DNA of 64,000 nucleotides. Source: Cellvibrio fontiphilus (GTDB lineage: Bacteria; Pseudomonadota; Gammaproteobacteria; Pseudomonadales; Cellvibrionaceae). The translations under genes were made by a program, and so were the position numbers. This document shows positions 36,148 through 45,827 of this stretch, one piece after another (the stretch's first letter is position 1; each line of letters opens with the position of its first letter). Below the pieces are notes generated by a model. It made no database searches. It was not told the DNA's origin and saw only the letters and a program-made list of their open reading frames with translations. The stretch lies in the NCBI RefSeq assembly GCF_035317345.1, contig NZ_JAYKTU010000003.1. One strand, given 5' to 3'.

Positions 36148-36515
36148 AAAGGCAATATCCCCGGTTTCTCACCGCGCTCAATAATCAGACCCACATCGCG
36201 TGCGCCGCGCACTGCACCGGGCTTACTTAAACGCAAGCGCAACCAAGGCACGGAAAATTCAGTTTGAATTAACTGGGCAATCTCTTCCGCCAAGGTTTCG
36301 ACCAGCAGTGCATTGCGATTTTCCACATAGGCAATCAAGCGCTTGGAGACTGCTTTGTAGTTGAGTGCAAACTGAATGTCATCGGTCGCAGCAGCCTGAC
36401 GAATATCGCTCGCCATTTCCAAATCGATACTCACGGTTTGGCGCACCTCGCGCTCCCAATCGTAAATACCAATAATGGTGTCTATGCGTAAATCGCGAAT
36501 GTAAACAATATCCAT
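36144..36515 (-). CDS. folB: Dihydroneopterin aldolase
   Basis: 123 residues. It begins MDIVYIRDLRIDTIIGIYDWER, the FolB signature with the catalytic Glu, and contains YKAVSKRLIAYVE and LRLRLSKPGAVRGARDVGLIIER. It converts 7,8-dihydroneopterin to 6-hydroxymethyldihydropterin and glycolaldehyde. Coupled to folK and 12 nt after tsaD. Confidence 0.94.
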   Translation of the reverse strand: MDIVYIRDLRIDTIIGIYDWEREVRQTVSIDLEMASDIRQAAATDDIQFALNYKAVSKRLIAYVENRNALLVETLAEEIAQLIQTEFSVPWLRLRLSKPGAVRGARDVGLIIERGEKPGILPL

Positions 36516-36527
36516 AGGAAAATTCTT

Positions 36528-37556
36528 TTAAAGAGAAGAGAGTGTATTCAGCGGCCAGCGCGCCTTTACATTGACCGCCAAGCCCTCCTGCTGACCTGCC
36601 AATAGGCGCTGGCAACCGGCATAAGCGATCATGGCGCCATTGTCGGTACAGAATTCATGACGGGCATAAAATACTTTTGCGCCAATTTTAGCGAGTTGGA
36701 TTTCCAATTCGGTGCGCAGTTTTTTATTGGCCGATACGCCGCCGGCTATCACCAGGGTTTTCATACCGGTTTGCTCCAGCGCGCGCTTGCATTTAATCAT
36801 CAATGTGTCGACAACCGCCGCCTGAAAAGCATTCGCTATGTCGGCACAGGTTTGATCGTCAGGCAAACCATTGTCTTGCGCGTGATTGTTCACCGTTGTA
36901 AGCGTAGCGGTTTTCAGGCCACTAAAGCTGAAATCCAATCCGGGGCGATCCACCATAGGACGCGGAAATTTGAATCGCCCTTCAACACCCTTTTCGGCAA
37001 GTGCAGCAACTTGCGGCCCACCGGGATAATCCAGATCGAGCATTTTAGCTGCCTTGTCGAAAGCCTCACCGGCAGCATCGTCGATGGATTCGCCTAATAA
37101 TTCATATTCGCCGAGCGCATCCACCTTCACCAACTGGGTATGCCCACCGGAAACCAACAAGGCGACAAAAGGATAAGCCGGAGGATTGGCTTCCAACATG
37201 GGCGCCAATAAATGCCCTTCCATATGATGCACACCGATTGCAGGCACCTTCCAGGCATAGGCCAAGGCACGCCCCATAGAAGCACCGACCATCAGAGCAC
37301 CAATTAGCCCCGGCCCGGATGTATAGGCAATACCATCAATATCCTGCGGTTTTGAGCCGCTCGCAGCCAGCACTTCGTTGACTAAAGGCAATAATTTGCG
37401 CACATGGTCGCGCGAAGCCAATTCTGGCACTACACCGCCGTAATCCGCATGCAGTGCTATTTGACTGTAAAGCGTATGCGCTAACAGGCCTTGCTCGCTG
37501 TCATAGACCGCCACACCGGTCTCATCGCAGGACGTCTCTAACCCCAGAACACGCAT
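36528..37556 (-). CDS. tsaD: tRNA threonylcarbamoyladenosine synthase subunit TsaD
   Basis: 342 residues. MRVLGLETSCDETGVAVYD starts the ASKHA fold, and the Fe/Zn-binding HHMEGH motif (near 110), LVSGGHTQLV and the FSFSGLKTA segment are intact. With TsaB, TsaC and TsaE it makes t6A37 in tRNAs reading ANN codons. It is divergent from rpsU, the conserved arrangement in this group. Confidence 0.96.
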   Translation of the reverse strand: MRVLGLETSCDETGVAVYDSEQGLLAHTLYSQIALHADYGGVVPELASRDHVRKLLPLVNEVLAASGSKPQDIDGIAYTSGPGLIGALMVGASMGRALAYAWKVPAIGVHHMEGHLLAPMLEANPPAYPFVALLVSGGHTQLVKVDALGEYELLGESIDDAAGEAFDKAAKMLDLDYPGGPQVAALAEKGVEGRFKFPRPMVDRPGLDFSFSGLKTATLTTVNNHAQDNGLPDDQTCADIANAFQAAVVDTLMIKCKRALEQTGMKTLVIAGGVSANKKLRTELEIQLAKIGAKVFYARHEFCTDNGAMIAYAGCQRLLAGQQEGLAVNVKARWPLNTLSSL

Positions 37557-37694
37557 AACACTAACCTCAAATAGCCAGGGCGGCAGACAGCCCCCAAAAT
37601 CAGGTCGCCATCATAATGGCTGGCCTCGTGAAAACCCAGCGCTCCAATACCAATGAGCCGACGCCCCAATCCCGAGCAGGAAGATGAGACAAGG

Positions 37695-37723
37695 TTGCGA
37701 CCGCCATCATAAGTGTATAGAAT
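37695..37723 (+). promoter_or_regulatory. Sigma-70 promoter of rpsU
   Basis: TTGCGA (37695-37700), 17-nt spacer, TAGAAT (37718-37723), followed by a GC-rich start region. It gives a leader of about 80 nt before rpsU and drives the rpsU-yqeY-dnaG-rpoD block. Confidence 0.55.
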
Positions 37724-37811
37724 CCGCACCCCTCGGGGACTTCGCGGTATTTATACGCCCGCAGCCATCCGCAAGACATCATTTTTAAGCACTCTTTTTA
37801 AAGGTAACAGC

Positions 37812-38027
37812 ATGCCTTCAGTAAAAATTAAAGAAAACGAACCCTTTGATGTAGCTCTGCGTCGCTTCAAGCGCGCTTGTGAAAAAGCAGGTATTTTGGC
37901 TGACGTTCGCGCTCGCGAATGCTACGAGAAGCCAACCACTATTCGTAAACGTGATGCTGCTGCCGCTGTTAAGCGTCACGCTAAAAAGGTTCAGCGCGAA
38001 TCCAAAAAGTTCACCCGTCTGTACTAA
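37812..38027 (+). CDS. rpsU: 30S ribosomal protein S21
   Basis: 71 residues, MPSVKIKENEPFDVALRRFK to KKFTRLY, the standard bS21 sequence with a highly basic C-terminal half. The start follows AAAGGTAACAGC; the open frame continues upstream without support. First gene of the macromolecular-synthesis operon. Confidence 0.97.
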   Translation: MPSVKIKENEPFDVALRRFKRACEKAGILADVRARECYEKPTTIRKRDAAAAVKRHAKKVQRESKKFTRLY

Positions 38028-38157
38028 GTTGTTGGCTGCCGCAATGAATCGGCAGCAATTGCTTTAGTTAGACCGGTTGCGCTCGTTAGTATTGTTTGCA
38101 TCTGTCAGCTAACGAGTTGTGCGTTCCACTCCTGTATTACTGACCAAACGGTGAATC

Positions 38158-38613
38158 ATGAGTCAACCAACGCTAAAAGACCGCATAAATGATGCCTTGA
38201 AAACCGCGATGCGCGCCAAAGAAAAAGAGCGCGTCGCGGTTTTGCGTCTTGTGCTGTCTGAATTTAAAAAAATTGAAGTTGATGAGCGCATCGAGCTGGA
38301 TGATGCCCGAGTCCTTGCTGTGCTGGACAAAATGGTCAAACAGCGTCGCGATTCTGAAACCCAGTACCGCAACGCCAACCGCCCTGAACTTGCCGAACAA
38401 GAAGCCTATGAAATCGGCCAAATCCAGGAGTTTTTGCCCGCCGCCCTCACCGCTTCCGAGCTTGAAGTGATAGTGATTAAGGCTATTGCCGATGCAGGCA
38501 TCAGCGAAGCGCGCGATATGGGCAAAGCCATGGCACTGATCAAACCCCAAGTCCAAGGTCGCGCCGACATGGGCGATGTGAGCAAACTGCTCAAAACCAA
38601 ACTGAGCAATTAG
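38158..38613 (+). CDS. yqeY: GatB/YqeY domain protein
   Basis: 151 residues, helical. It contains LKDRINDALKTAMRAKEKER at the start and ARDMGKAMALIKPQVQGRAD near the end, the YqeY signature related to the tRNA-binding tail of GatB. Its function is uncertain, perhaps binding tRNA. The place between rpsU and dnaG is conserved in many gammaproteobacteria. Confidence 0.93.
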   Translation: MSQPTLKDRINDALKTAMRAKEKERVAVLRLVLSEFKKIEVDERIELDDARVLAVLDKMVKQRRDSETQYRNANRPELAEQEAYEIGQIQEFLPAALTASELEVIVIKAIADAGISEARDMGKAMALIKPQVQGRADMGDVSKLLKTKLSN

Positions 38614-38655
38614 TCGTCACCAGTCACTCCCCCAAGCTCATAAGCGACGCACCTC

Positions 38656-40707
38656 ATGGCCGGTTTAATCCCCCAGAGCTTTATTGATGACATGCTCGAC
38701 CGCCTCGACATAGTCGATGTGGTCGATAGTCGCGTCAAGCTGCGAAAAACCGGCAAAAATTACAGCGCCTGCTGCCCCTTTCACGATGAAAAAACCCCCT
38801 CTTTTACTGTAAGCCCGGAAAAACAGTTTTATTACTGCTTTGGCTGCGGCGCGAGCGGCAATGCACTGGGCTTTGTCATGGATTACGAGCGGCTCAGCTT
38901 CCCCGAAGCGGTTGAGTCACTTGCTCGCCTGACCGGACTGGAAGTTCCGCGCGAAGTCCAGACCGAAGCACAAGCCAAACGCGAGCAGGAAAAGCGCAGT
39001 ATTTATACCTTGCTGGAGAAGGCAGATGAGTTTTATCAGCAGCAGCTGCGCCATCACCCCAGCAAACATTTGGCGGTGAACTATTTAAAAAACCGCGGAC
39101 TGGATGGCAAAACCGCCAAAGCCTATGGCGTAGGTTTTGCGCCACCGGGATGGGACAATCTACTTAAAGCTCTCGGCCAAAATGATGAAGACAAACACCT
39201 GTTGATCGAAGGTGGCATGCTGATTCATCAAGAGCAGGAAAAGAAACTCTACGACCGCTTTCGCCATCGGATCATGTTCCCCATCCGCGATACCCGTGGG
39301 CGAGTCATAGGTTTTGGAGGACGAGTACTGGGAGATGACAAACCCAAGTACCTTAACTCGCCAGAAACTCCCGTATTCCACAAGGGACAAGAGCTCTACG
39401 GGCTCTATGAAGCGCGACTCGCCTATCGCGAATTACCTCGCCTGCTGGTGGTCGAGGGCTATATGGATGTCGTGAGCCTTGCGCAATTCGGCATAGGCTA
39501 TGGTGTTGCCACGCTCGGCACCGCCTGCGGGCCAGATCATCTGGATCGCGCCTTCAAATATACCAACGAAGTGGTATTTTGCTTTGATGGTGACAAGGCT
39601 GGTCGCAGCGCAGCCCAGCGCGCGCTGGAAGCGGCTATCGACACAATGACCGACGGCCGCACGGTCAAATTTCTCTTCCTGCCAGAAGGCGAAGACCCGG
39701 ACACCCTGGTGCGCCAAATTGGGCCAGACAAGTTTGAACGCATGATTGAACTCGCAGTGCCTTTTGAGGACTATCTGTTCGATGCTGTCGCCGAAGGTTT
39801 GAATATTCGCACTATGGAAGGTCGTGCCAGCTTTAGCAAGCGCGCCGCACCACTGCTGGATCGCCTCCCCAAGGGCGTATTTCGCGAGCTGATGTTTGAA
39901 AGCCTGGCTACCCGCACCGGACTTAATCGTAACGTGCTGCAAGAGCTGATACAGGAACAAGAAAAAGGGGAGAAGGAACCGTTTTTCACCGCCGCAACCA
40001 TCCCACCAAAAACAGAAGACACTACACCCAAATTAGCAACACCAAAAAGCATTGCACCAGAATGGGATCATCTGCCAAGACCACCGGAATATCTGGACAC
40101 AGACTACAGTGATTTCCCGCAAGAGCTACCGCCACCGGATTATCACGAGTTTTATGAAGATACCCGCCCTCGCCGCGTGGCAAACCACCCCTATCAGCCT
40201 GAACTAGGCGCCACCAAGCGCAGCAAATATTTGATGCCACCTGCACGCAAGGCGCTTGCATTACTGCTCACCCACCCCAACCTTGCCAGCCTTGAGCCAG
40301 ATCACCATGAGTGGCTGAGTGATGAACTGGATCAAGACTGCCAGATGCTCGGGCGGTTACTCAAAGTGTTACACGAACGCCCTCATTACAACTTGTCACA
40401 TCTAATTGGCTATTGGCGCGGTATTTATGGCACTGAAAACACGGAACGATTGGCAGCCATTGCAGGTCACGATTTATTGCAAGCAGCCAGTGCGCTAGCG
40501 CAAACCCGGCAAGACAAGCCGGCCAAGGCCGATTACGACACCGAAGCGGCATTCACGCACGCCATGCAAAAGCTGCGACTGCAACAAACACAAAAAAAAG
40601 CAGAAGAATCCTTGGCCAAGTTGAAAAACACCGACTTTAATCAACTCAGCAAGGCCGAGCGAGACGAACTAGTGCGCGCTGCTCTGGATAAAAAATTGCA
40701 ACACTAA
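38656..40707 (+). CDS. dnaG: DNA primase
   Basis: 683 residues. The CHC2 zinc finger is at about 40-64 (CCPFHDEKTPSF, YYCFGCGASGN). The catalytic core has VVEGYMDVVSL and FCFDGDKAGR (TOPRIM acidic residues near 265-320). A Pro/acidic linker (about 440-510) precedes the DnaB-binding C-terminal domain. It synthesises RNA primers for replication. The linker is longer than in E. coli DnaG. Confidence 0.96.
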   Translation: MAGLIPQSFIDDMLDRLDIVDVVDSRVKLRKTGKNYSACCPFHDEKTPSFTVSPEKQFYYCFGCGASGNALGFVMDYERLSFPEAVESLARLTGLEVPREVQTEAQAKREQEKRSIYTLLEKADEFYQQQLRHHPSKHLAVNYLKNRGLDGKTAKAYGVGFAPPGWDNLLKALGQNDEDKHLLIEGGMLIHQEQEKKLYDRFRHRIMFPIRDTRGRVIGFGGRVLGDDKPKYLNSPETPVFHKGQELYGLYEARLAYRELPRLLVVEGYMDVVSLAQFGIGYGVATLGTACGPDHLDRAFKYTNEVVFCFDGDKAGRSAAQRALEAAIDTMTDGRTVKFLFLPEGEDPDTLVRQIGPDKFERMIELAVPFEDYLFDAVAEGLNIRTMEGRASFSKRAAPLLDRLPKGVFRELMFESLATRTGLNRNVLQELIQEQEKGEKEPFFTAATIPPKTEDTTPKLATPKSIAPEWDHLPRPPEYLDTDYSDFPQELPPPDYHEFYEDTRPRRVANHPYQPELGATKRSKYLMPPARKALALLLTHPNLASLEPDHHEWLSDELDQDCQMLGRLLKVLHERPHYNLSHLIGYWRGIYGTENTERLAAIAGHDLLQAASALAQTRQDKPAKADYDTEAAFTHAMQKLRLQQTQKKAEESLAKLKNTDFNQLSKAERDELVRAALDKKLQH

Positions 40708-40805
40708 ACACAAAAGCCGGTCAAATACCTGCAATTCACCCCAAAACTGTCCGAAGAACAGGGCGCCACGCAACTGTCGCCTAGAATCCACACTCGCAAG
40801 TGGAG

Positions 40806-40811
40806 TATAAT
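40806..40811 (+). promoter_or_regulatory. -10 box ahead of rpoD
   Basis: A perfect TATAAT 45 nt before the rpoD ATG. No good -35 is seen at the right spacing, so this may be an extended or activator-dependent promoter in the dnaG-rpoD gap. Confidence 0.4.
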
Positions 40812-40855
40812 TTCGGGCTTTGCATTTCACACATCAGGTTTTAATAGGGTTTCGA

Positions 40856-42715
40856 ATGTCTGAAGACGTCCAACAGCAACAGTCCCGTATCAAAGAACTG
40901 ATCGCCCGCGGTAAAGAGCAGGGTTATCTGACCTATGCCGAGGTAAACGATCACCTGCCGGAGGACATCTCTGATCCGGATCAGGTCGAAGACATCATTC
41001 AGATGATCAACGACATGGGTATCCGCGTGTACGAAACGGCACCCGATGCCGATACCCTACTTATGACCGATGGCGACGCCGCCGCTGACGAAATCGCCGC
41101 CGCTGAAGCCGCCGCCGCACTGGTAGCTGTGGAAACCGAAACCGGCCGCACTACTGACCCGGTACGCATGTACATGCGTGAAATGGGCACGGTGGAACTG
41201 CTGACACGCGAAGGTGAAATCGTTATTGCCAAGCGTATCGAAGAAGGTGTGCGCGAGCTTATGCATGCCATCGCCTACTGGCCTGGGGCGGTGCAACAAG
41301 TACTTGATGAATACGCGCTAGTCGCCAAAGAAGAACGCCGCTTGGCGGATGTGATTATTGGCTGGTTGGATCCGGTCGAAGACATTCCTGCCGCACTCGC
41401 CGAAGTAGAAGAAATTCCTGTTGCTACTGCCGCCGGCGCCAAGCCTGCCGCTGATGACGAAGAGGAAGAGGCCGCCTCGGAAGACGAAGAAGAAGCGGTT
41501 TCCGGTGTGGATCCGGAGGAGGCCCGTGTACGCTTCGAAGAATTGCAAAAACAACAGGACAAAACTGCCAAAGCCTTGGCCAAATACGGTTACGGCAGCA
41601 AACAAGCCGAGAAAGAACTCTCTGCGCTGGGCGACCTGTTCAAATTCTTCAAATTACCCGCGCGCCAGTTTGACCCTATTTACACCAAAGCACGCGAAGC
41701 CTTGGATAACGTGCGCAAGCACGAGCGTCATATTATGGATCTTTGCACCCGCAGAGCCCAAATGCAGCGCAAAACCTTTATCAAGGAATTCCCCGGCAAC
41801 GAGACCAATGAAGCCTGGTTGCCAGAAATGCTAAAAGGAAAGGTAGACGCACCCGAAAAGCTGGAGCGTGTTCTGCCCGATGTACAAACTGCCCAGCAAC
41901 AGCTGGCACAGATTGAAGCGGAAAGCGGCCTGAGCCTCGCCAGCATCAAAGATATAAACCGTCGCATGTCGATTGGTGAAGCGCGTGCGCGTCGTGCGAA
42001 AAAAGAAATGGTGGAAGCTAACCTGCGTCTGGTTATTTCTATCGCCAAAAAATACACCAACCGCGGCCTGCAATTCCTCGATCTGATTCAGGAAGGCAAC
42101 ATAGGCTTGATGAAAGCGGTGGATAAGTTTGAATACCGTCGCGGTTACAAATTCTCAACTTACGCCACCTGGTGGATTCGCCAGGCAATCACCCGCTCTA
42201 TCGCCGACCAAGCGCGTACTATTCGTATTCCGGTACACATGATTGAGACTATCAACAAGCTCAACCGTGTATCGCGCCAGATGCTTCAGGAAATGGGGCG
42301 CGAGCCTACCCCTGAAGAGCTGGGCGAGCGCATGGAAATGCCGGAAGACAAGGTTCGCAAAGTACTTAAGATCGCCAAAGAACCAATCTCTATGGAGACA
42401 CCGATCGGCGATGATGAAGATTCACATCTGGGCGACTTTATTGAGGACACCACCATTATTTCTCCGGTGGAGTCAGCAACAATGGAAGGCCTGATGGAAG
42501 CCACCCGCGAAGTGCTCGCTGGCCTCACCGCCCGCGAAGCCAAAGTATTGCGCATGCGCTTCGGTATCGACATGCACACTGACCATACTCTTGAAGAGGT
42601 AGGTAAGCAGTTCGATGTAACCCGTGAACGTATTCGCCAGATCGAAGCCAAGGCGTTGCGCAAACTGCGTCACCCTTCCCGCTCCGATCACTTGCGCAGC
42701 TTCCTTGATGATTAA
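40856..42715 (+). CDS. rpoD: RNA polymerase primary sigma factor (sigma-70)
   Basis: 619 residues from MSEDVQQQQSRIKELIARGK; the open frame starts 12 codons earlier but the Met after TTTCGA fits the family. Region 1.1 is N-terminal, and region 1.2 begins DPVRMYMREMGTVELLTREGE. The non-conserved region has a very acidic stretch near 200-225 (DDEEEEAASEDEEEA). Regions 2.1-2.4 include FLDLIQEGNIGLMKAVDKFE and YATWWIRQAITR, and region 4.2 ends EALRKLRHP-type (AKALRKLRHPSRSDHL). It directs transcription of housekeeping genes. Confidence 0.97.
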   Translation: MSEDVQQQQSRIKELIARGKEQGYLTYAEVNDHLPEDISDPDQVEDIIQMINDMGIRVYETAPDADTLLMTDGDAAADEIAAAEAAAALVAVETETGRTTDPVRMYMREMGTVELLTREGEIVIAKRIEEGVRELMHAIAYWPGAVQQVLDEYALVAKEERRLADVIIGWLDPVEDIPAALAEVEEIPVATAAGAKPAADDEEEEAASEDEEEAVSGVDPEEARVRFEELQKQQDKTAKALAKYGYGSKQAEKELSALGDLFKFFKLPARQFDPIYTKAREALDNVRKHERHIMDLCTRRAQMQRKTFIKEFPGNETNEAWLPEMLKGKVDAPEKLERVLPDVQTAQQQLAQIEAESGLSLASIKDINRRMSIGEARARRAKKEMVEANLRLVISIAKKYTNRGLQFLDLIQEGNIGLMKAVDKFEYRRGYKFSTYATWWIRQAITRSIADQARTIRIPVHMIETINKLNRVSRQMLQEMGREPTPEELGERMEMPEDKVRKVLKIAKEPISMETPIGDDEDSHLGDFIEDTTIISPVESATMEGLMEATREVLAGLTAREAKVLRMRFGIDMHTDHTLEEVGKQFDVTRERIRQIEAKALRKLRHPSRSDHLRSFLDD

Positions 42716-42733
42716 TGGTGCAAAAGCTGCACA

Positions 42734-42767
42734 AAATAAAACCCGCTCCAGCGGGTTTTATTTTTTA
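42734..42767 (+). terminator. Intrinsic terminator after rpoD
   Basis: Stem AAAATAAAACCCGC / GCGGGTTTTATTTT (14 bp, 4-nt loop TCCA) ending in a T-run, 18 nt past the rpoD stop. Confidence 0.95.
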
Positions 42768-42791
42768 GGCAATACAATAAGTTAGGAACTA

Positions 42792-42820
42792 TAGCCACAC
42801 ACTAAACTTCCGCCTATAAT
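42792..42820 (+). promoter_or_regulatory. Promoter of the tRNA gene
   Basis: TAGCCA (42792-42797), 17-nt spacer, perfect TATAAT (42815-42820) followed by GCGCGTCCC. The GC-rich discriminator is typical of stringently controlled stable-RNA promoters. It lies 37 nt before the mature tRNA 5' end. Confidence 0.65.
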
Positions 42821-42857
42821 GCGCGTCCCTGCCATTTGGCAGTTTTTATTCCTCTTG

Positions 42858-42934
42858 GGGCCTATAGCTCAGTTGGTTAGAGCATCCGACTCATAATCGG
42901 CAGGTCACTGGTTCAAGTCCAGTTGGGCCCACCA
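42858..42934 (+). tRNA. tRNA-Ile2 (CAU anticodon)
   Basis: 77 nt with encoded CCA. All arms pair: acceptor GGGCCTA/TGGGCCC, D arm, anticodon stem CCGA/TCGG with loop CTCATAA (anticodon CAT), and T arm ACTGG/CCAGT with TTCAAGT. A CAT anticodon means elongator Met or Ile2. Ile2 is favoured because the acceptor has C4-G69 and C5-G68 pairs, which TilS is known to recognise in E. coli tRNA-Ile2, and because E. coli ileX also lies just downstream of rpoD. Lysidine modification by TilS would convert the anticodon to read AUA. Confidence 0.9.
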
Positions 42935-43105
42935 TATTTTTGCAAAAAATCATTTTGTGTTCTTGCTAGAATAATTTGGGAGTAACTGCCGCTCCTTGCT
43001 AGCCATTACCAGCGAGTTTATTGTTGTCATCCTCCCTGTAAAAGCTTGCTTTTAATTCACCGGTCACACAATCCAGATCTTTTTTATAACTTACAATTGA
43101 CCAAT

Positions 43106-43137
43106 AAAAAACCGGGCCTGTTACAAGCCCGGTTTTT
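43106..43137. terminator. Bidirectional intrinsic terminator
   Basis: Stem AAAACCGGGC / GCCCGGTTTT with T-run on both strands, loop of about 9 nt. It ends the minus-strand aldehyde dehydrogenase gene and can stop read-through from the tRNA. The 170 nt between the tRNA and this hairpin show nothing else. Confidence 0.92.
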
Positions 43138-43162
43138 TGTCATTACACAACGCAGCGTGAAT

Positions 43163-44737
43163 TTACTCCACCTTACCCTCTACCAAGCGTTTCCATTGCA
43201 ATGGATTTTCATCGCGCAGTTCAGCGGGCAGTAATTCAGAGGGCAAGTCCTGGTAACACACAGGGCGTAAAAAACGCTCCAGGGCAGCCGTGCCGACTGA
43301 CGTGGTACGCACATCAGTCGTGGCCGGCCAAGGGCCGCCGTGAACCATAGCGTTGCACACTTCCACGCCTGTCGGCCAGCCGTTGGCGAGAATGCGTCCG
43401 GCCTTGCGCTCCAAGAGCGGCAGCAGTTGTTGTGCAAAGGTAAAATCAGCGGCGTTGAGTTGCAAGCTGGCGGTTAATTGCCCGTCTAAATGGCTCACCA
43501 CTTTTATCAATTCCTGTTCATCGCGGCAGCGCACCAGTAGTGATGCTGCACCAAACATTTCCTCGTGCAAATTGGGGTCAGCCAAAAACGCGCTGGCGCT
43601 GGTGGCAAATAAAACTGCGCGACAACTATTGGGCGATGCGGCCTCAGCACCCTGCGCCAGCGTTTGTACTTTGCTGTTATTGGCGATGCATGCGGTACTG
43701 CGCTCATAGGCATTGTGAATGCCGGGGCTGAGCATGGTTTGCGCGTTCGCCGCTTGCAATGACTGACTGGCGGATTGCACAAACTTATCCAGTGCCGGGC
43801 TTTCTATCGCCAACAACAAACCGGGATTAGTGCAAAATTGCCCTGCCCCCATCGTCAGCGAAGCGACAAATTGCCGCCCCAAATCATCAGCTTTTTCCGC
43901 CAGTGCCCCCGGTAATAACAATACCGGGTTGAGCGCGCTTAATTCGCCGTAAAACGGGATAGGTTGTGAACGTGCTTGGGCGATACGCAGCAGTGCAATA
44001 CCACCCGCGCGCGAGCCGGTAAAACCTACCGCTTGAATAACCGGATGCGCTACCAGCGCCGCACCCACTTCGGCACCCGCACCAAATATCAGCGAGAAAA
44101 CACCCTCCGGCAGATTGCATTCCGCTACCGCTTTTTGAATTGCCCGCCCTACCAATTCCGAGGTGCCGGGATGTGCCGAGTGCGCTTTCACAATCACCGG
44201 GCAACCCGCCGCCAATGCCGATGCGGTATCGCCACCAGCAACCGAAAACGCGAGCGGGAAATTACTCGCACCAAATACCGCCACCGGGCCAAGTGCAATG
44301 CGACGCTGACGCAAGTCTGCGCGCGGCAGTGGCGTACGTTCAGGTTGACGTGGATCGATCCGCACGCGGTTTTGCTCACCGGAGGTAATAGTTGCGGCAA
44401 ACAAACGCAACTGATTACAGGTGCGCGCACGCTCACCTTCCAAACGCGCCTTGGGCAAACCTGTCTCGGCCATAGCGCGGGCAATTAATTCATCACCGAG
44501 CGCTTCAATCTGACGTGCGATAGTATTTAAAAAGTTCGCACGCACTGCAGCAGGTTGCTGGCGATAAACATCAAACGCCCGCTCGGCCAATTCACAAGCG
44601 CGCGCCACATCGTCAGCATCACCCAGAGTGTATGGTGGTTCAAGTGTTTGACCGGTGGCAGGGTTAACGGCATGCAGCACACCTTTATTCCCTGCGACTT
44701 GTTTCGCACCGAGCAATAATTTTCCGCTTAACGTCAT
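43163..44737 (-). CDS. 2,5-dioxovalerate (2-oxoglutarate semialdehyde) dehydrogenase
   Basis: 524 residues, aldehyde dehydrogenase superfamily of the KGSADH type. The cofactor segments VAVFGASNFPLAFSVAGGD and VGFTGSRAGG are present, the catalytic Glu is in PFYGELSALNP and the catalytic Cys in GAGQFCTNPG. It oxidises 2-oxoglutarate semialdehyde to 2-oxoglutarate, the last step of non-phosphorylative aldarate and pentose degradation. It is 45 nt after kdgD, which makes exactly that substrate. Confidence 0.93.
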   Translation of the reverse strand: MTLSGKLLLGAKQVAGNKGVLHAVNPATGQTLEPPYTLGDADDVARACELAERAFDVYRQQPAAVRANFLNTIARQIEALGDELIARAMAETGLPKARLEGERARTCNQLRLFAATITSGEQNRVRIDPRQPERTPLPRADLRQRRIALGPVAVFGASNFPLAFSVAGGDTASALAAGCPVIVKAHSAHPGTSELVGRAIQKAVAECNLPEGVFSLIFGAGAEVGAALVAHPVIQAVGFTGSRAGGIALLRIAQARSQPIPFYGELSALNPVLLLPGALAEKADDLGRQFVASLTMGAGQFCTNPGLLLAIESPALDKFVQSASQSLQAANAQTMLSPGIHNAYERSTACIANNSKVQTLAQGAEAASPNSCRAVLFATSASAFLADPNLHEEMFGAASLLVRCRDEQELIKVVSHLDGQLTASLQLNAADFTFAQQLLPLLERKAGRILANGWPTGVEVCNAMVHGGPWPATTDVRTTSVGTAALERFLRPVCYQDLPSELLPAELRDENPLQWKRLVEGKVE

Positions 44738-44782
44738 AACAACAACCCTTCAGCAAACCGGCAACACATTATTAACCAGTGA

Positions 44783-45709
44783 TTAAAAAACAATATTTTT
44801 AATGCGCGCAACCAGTGCGGCAAGCTCTGCCACTTCTGCTTCGGTTAAATCGGTAAGCGGTGTGCGCACCGGGCCGGCATCGCGTCCAACCACTTTCATA
44901 CCCGCTTTTACAATAGACACGGCATAACCTTGTTTGCGGTTGCGAATATTAATGTAGGGCAATACAAACTCATTAAGCGCCGCATAAACTTTGGCGTAAT
45001 CGCGCGCGCGAACCGCTTTATAAAAATTCAATGCAAATTCAGGCACAAAATTAAAAATGGCGGATGAGTAAGTGGTCACGCCCATTTCCAAATAGGGCAA
45101 TGCAAAAGTTTCTGCAGTGGGTAAACCGCCAATGTAAGTGAGGCGATCGCCCAGACGCGCATAAATGCGCGTCATTAATTCGATATCGCCGATACCGTCT
45201 TTATAACCTACCAAATTGGGGCAGCGCTCAGCCAAACGAGCCAGCTCTACATCATCCAAACGCTGGTTAGCGCGGTTGTAAACAATCACACCCAGTTTGG
45301 TGGATTTACAAATCGCCTCTACATGCGCAGCAACGCCATCTTTGGAAGCCTCGGTCAAATAGGGTGGCAATAATAAAATGCCATCCGCACCCGCTGCTTC
45401 CGCCGCCCGACAATATTCAATAGAAACTGCAGTGCCACCGCCCGCAGGGGCAATAACCGGAATATGTTTGGTTTCTTCCACCGCTGCACGTACAACACGA
45501 TTTGTTTCTGCCTGGGTAAGCGAGAAAAATTCCCCCGTACCACCTGCGGCAAACATGGCAGCTGCATCGTGTTTGAACAGCCAATTTAAATTAGCGCGAT
45601 AGGCGTCCTCATCAAAGGAGTGATCACTCGCCTTAAAATGAGTGACCGGGAAAGACAACAAACCGCTGCCAACAACTTGTGCAAATTCTGTGGGTGAATA
45701 ACGGGTCAC
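44783..45709 (-). CDS. kdgD: 5-dehydro-4-deoxyglucarate dehydratase
   Basis: 308 residues, DHDPS-type aldolase fold. GSGLLSFPVTHF starts the barrel, AAGGTGEFFSLTQAE and the VIVYNRANQRL segment follow, and the Schiff-base Lys is in VGYKDGIGD. It converts 5-keto-4-deoxyglucarate to 2-oxoglutarate semialdehyde with loss of CO2 and water. The start is GTG with GAGAGGAG 9-10 nt upstream; a nearby ATG is in another frame. A heptanucleotide repeat lies in its upstream region. Confidence 0.93.
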   Translation of the reverse strand: MTRYSPTEFAQVVGSGLLSFPVTHFKASDHSFDEDAYRANLNWLFKHDAAAMFAAGGTGEFFSLTQAETNRVVRAAVEETKHIPVIAPAGGGTAVSIEYCRAAEAAGADGILLLPPYLTEASKDGVAAHVEAICKSTKLGVIVYNRANQRLDDVELARLAERCPNLVGYKDGIGDIELMTRIYARLGDRLTYIGGLPTAETFALPYLEMGVTTYSSAIFNFVPEFALNFYKAVRARDYAKVYAALNEFVLPYINIRNRKQGYAVSIVKAGMKVVGRDAGPVRTPLTDLTEAEVAELAALVARIKNIVF

Positions 45710-45827
45710 GACGCATCGCTCCTCTCATGGATAGTAGGAACAAATTTTTGCACCCCAACTTATCAGGGTAAAGATTAATTGCTGACTGGGTTAATACGGT
45801 TTTTGTATTGATATACCGCAGGAAAGC

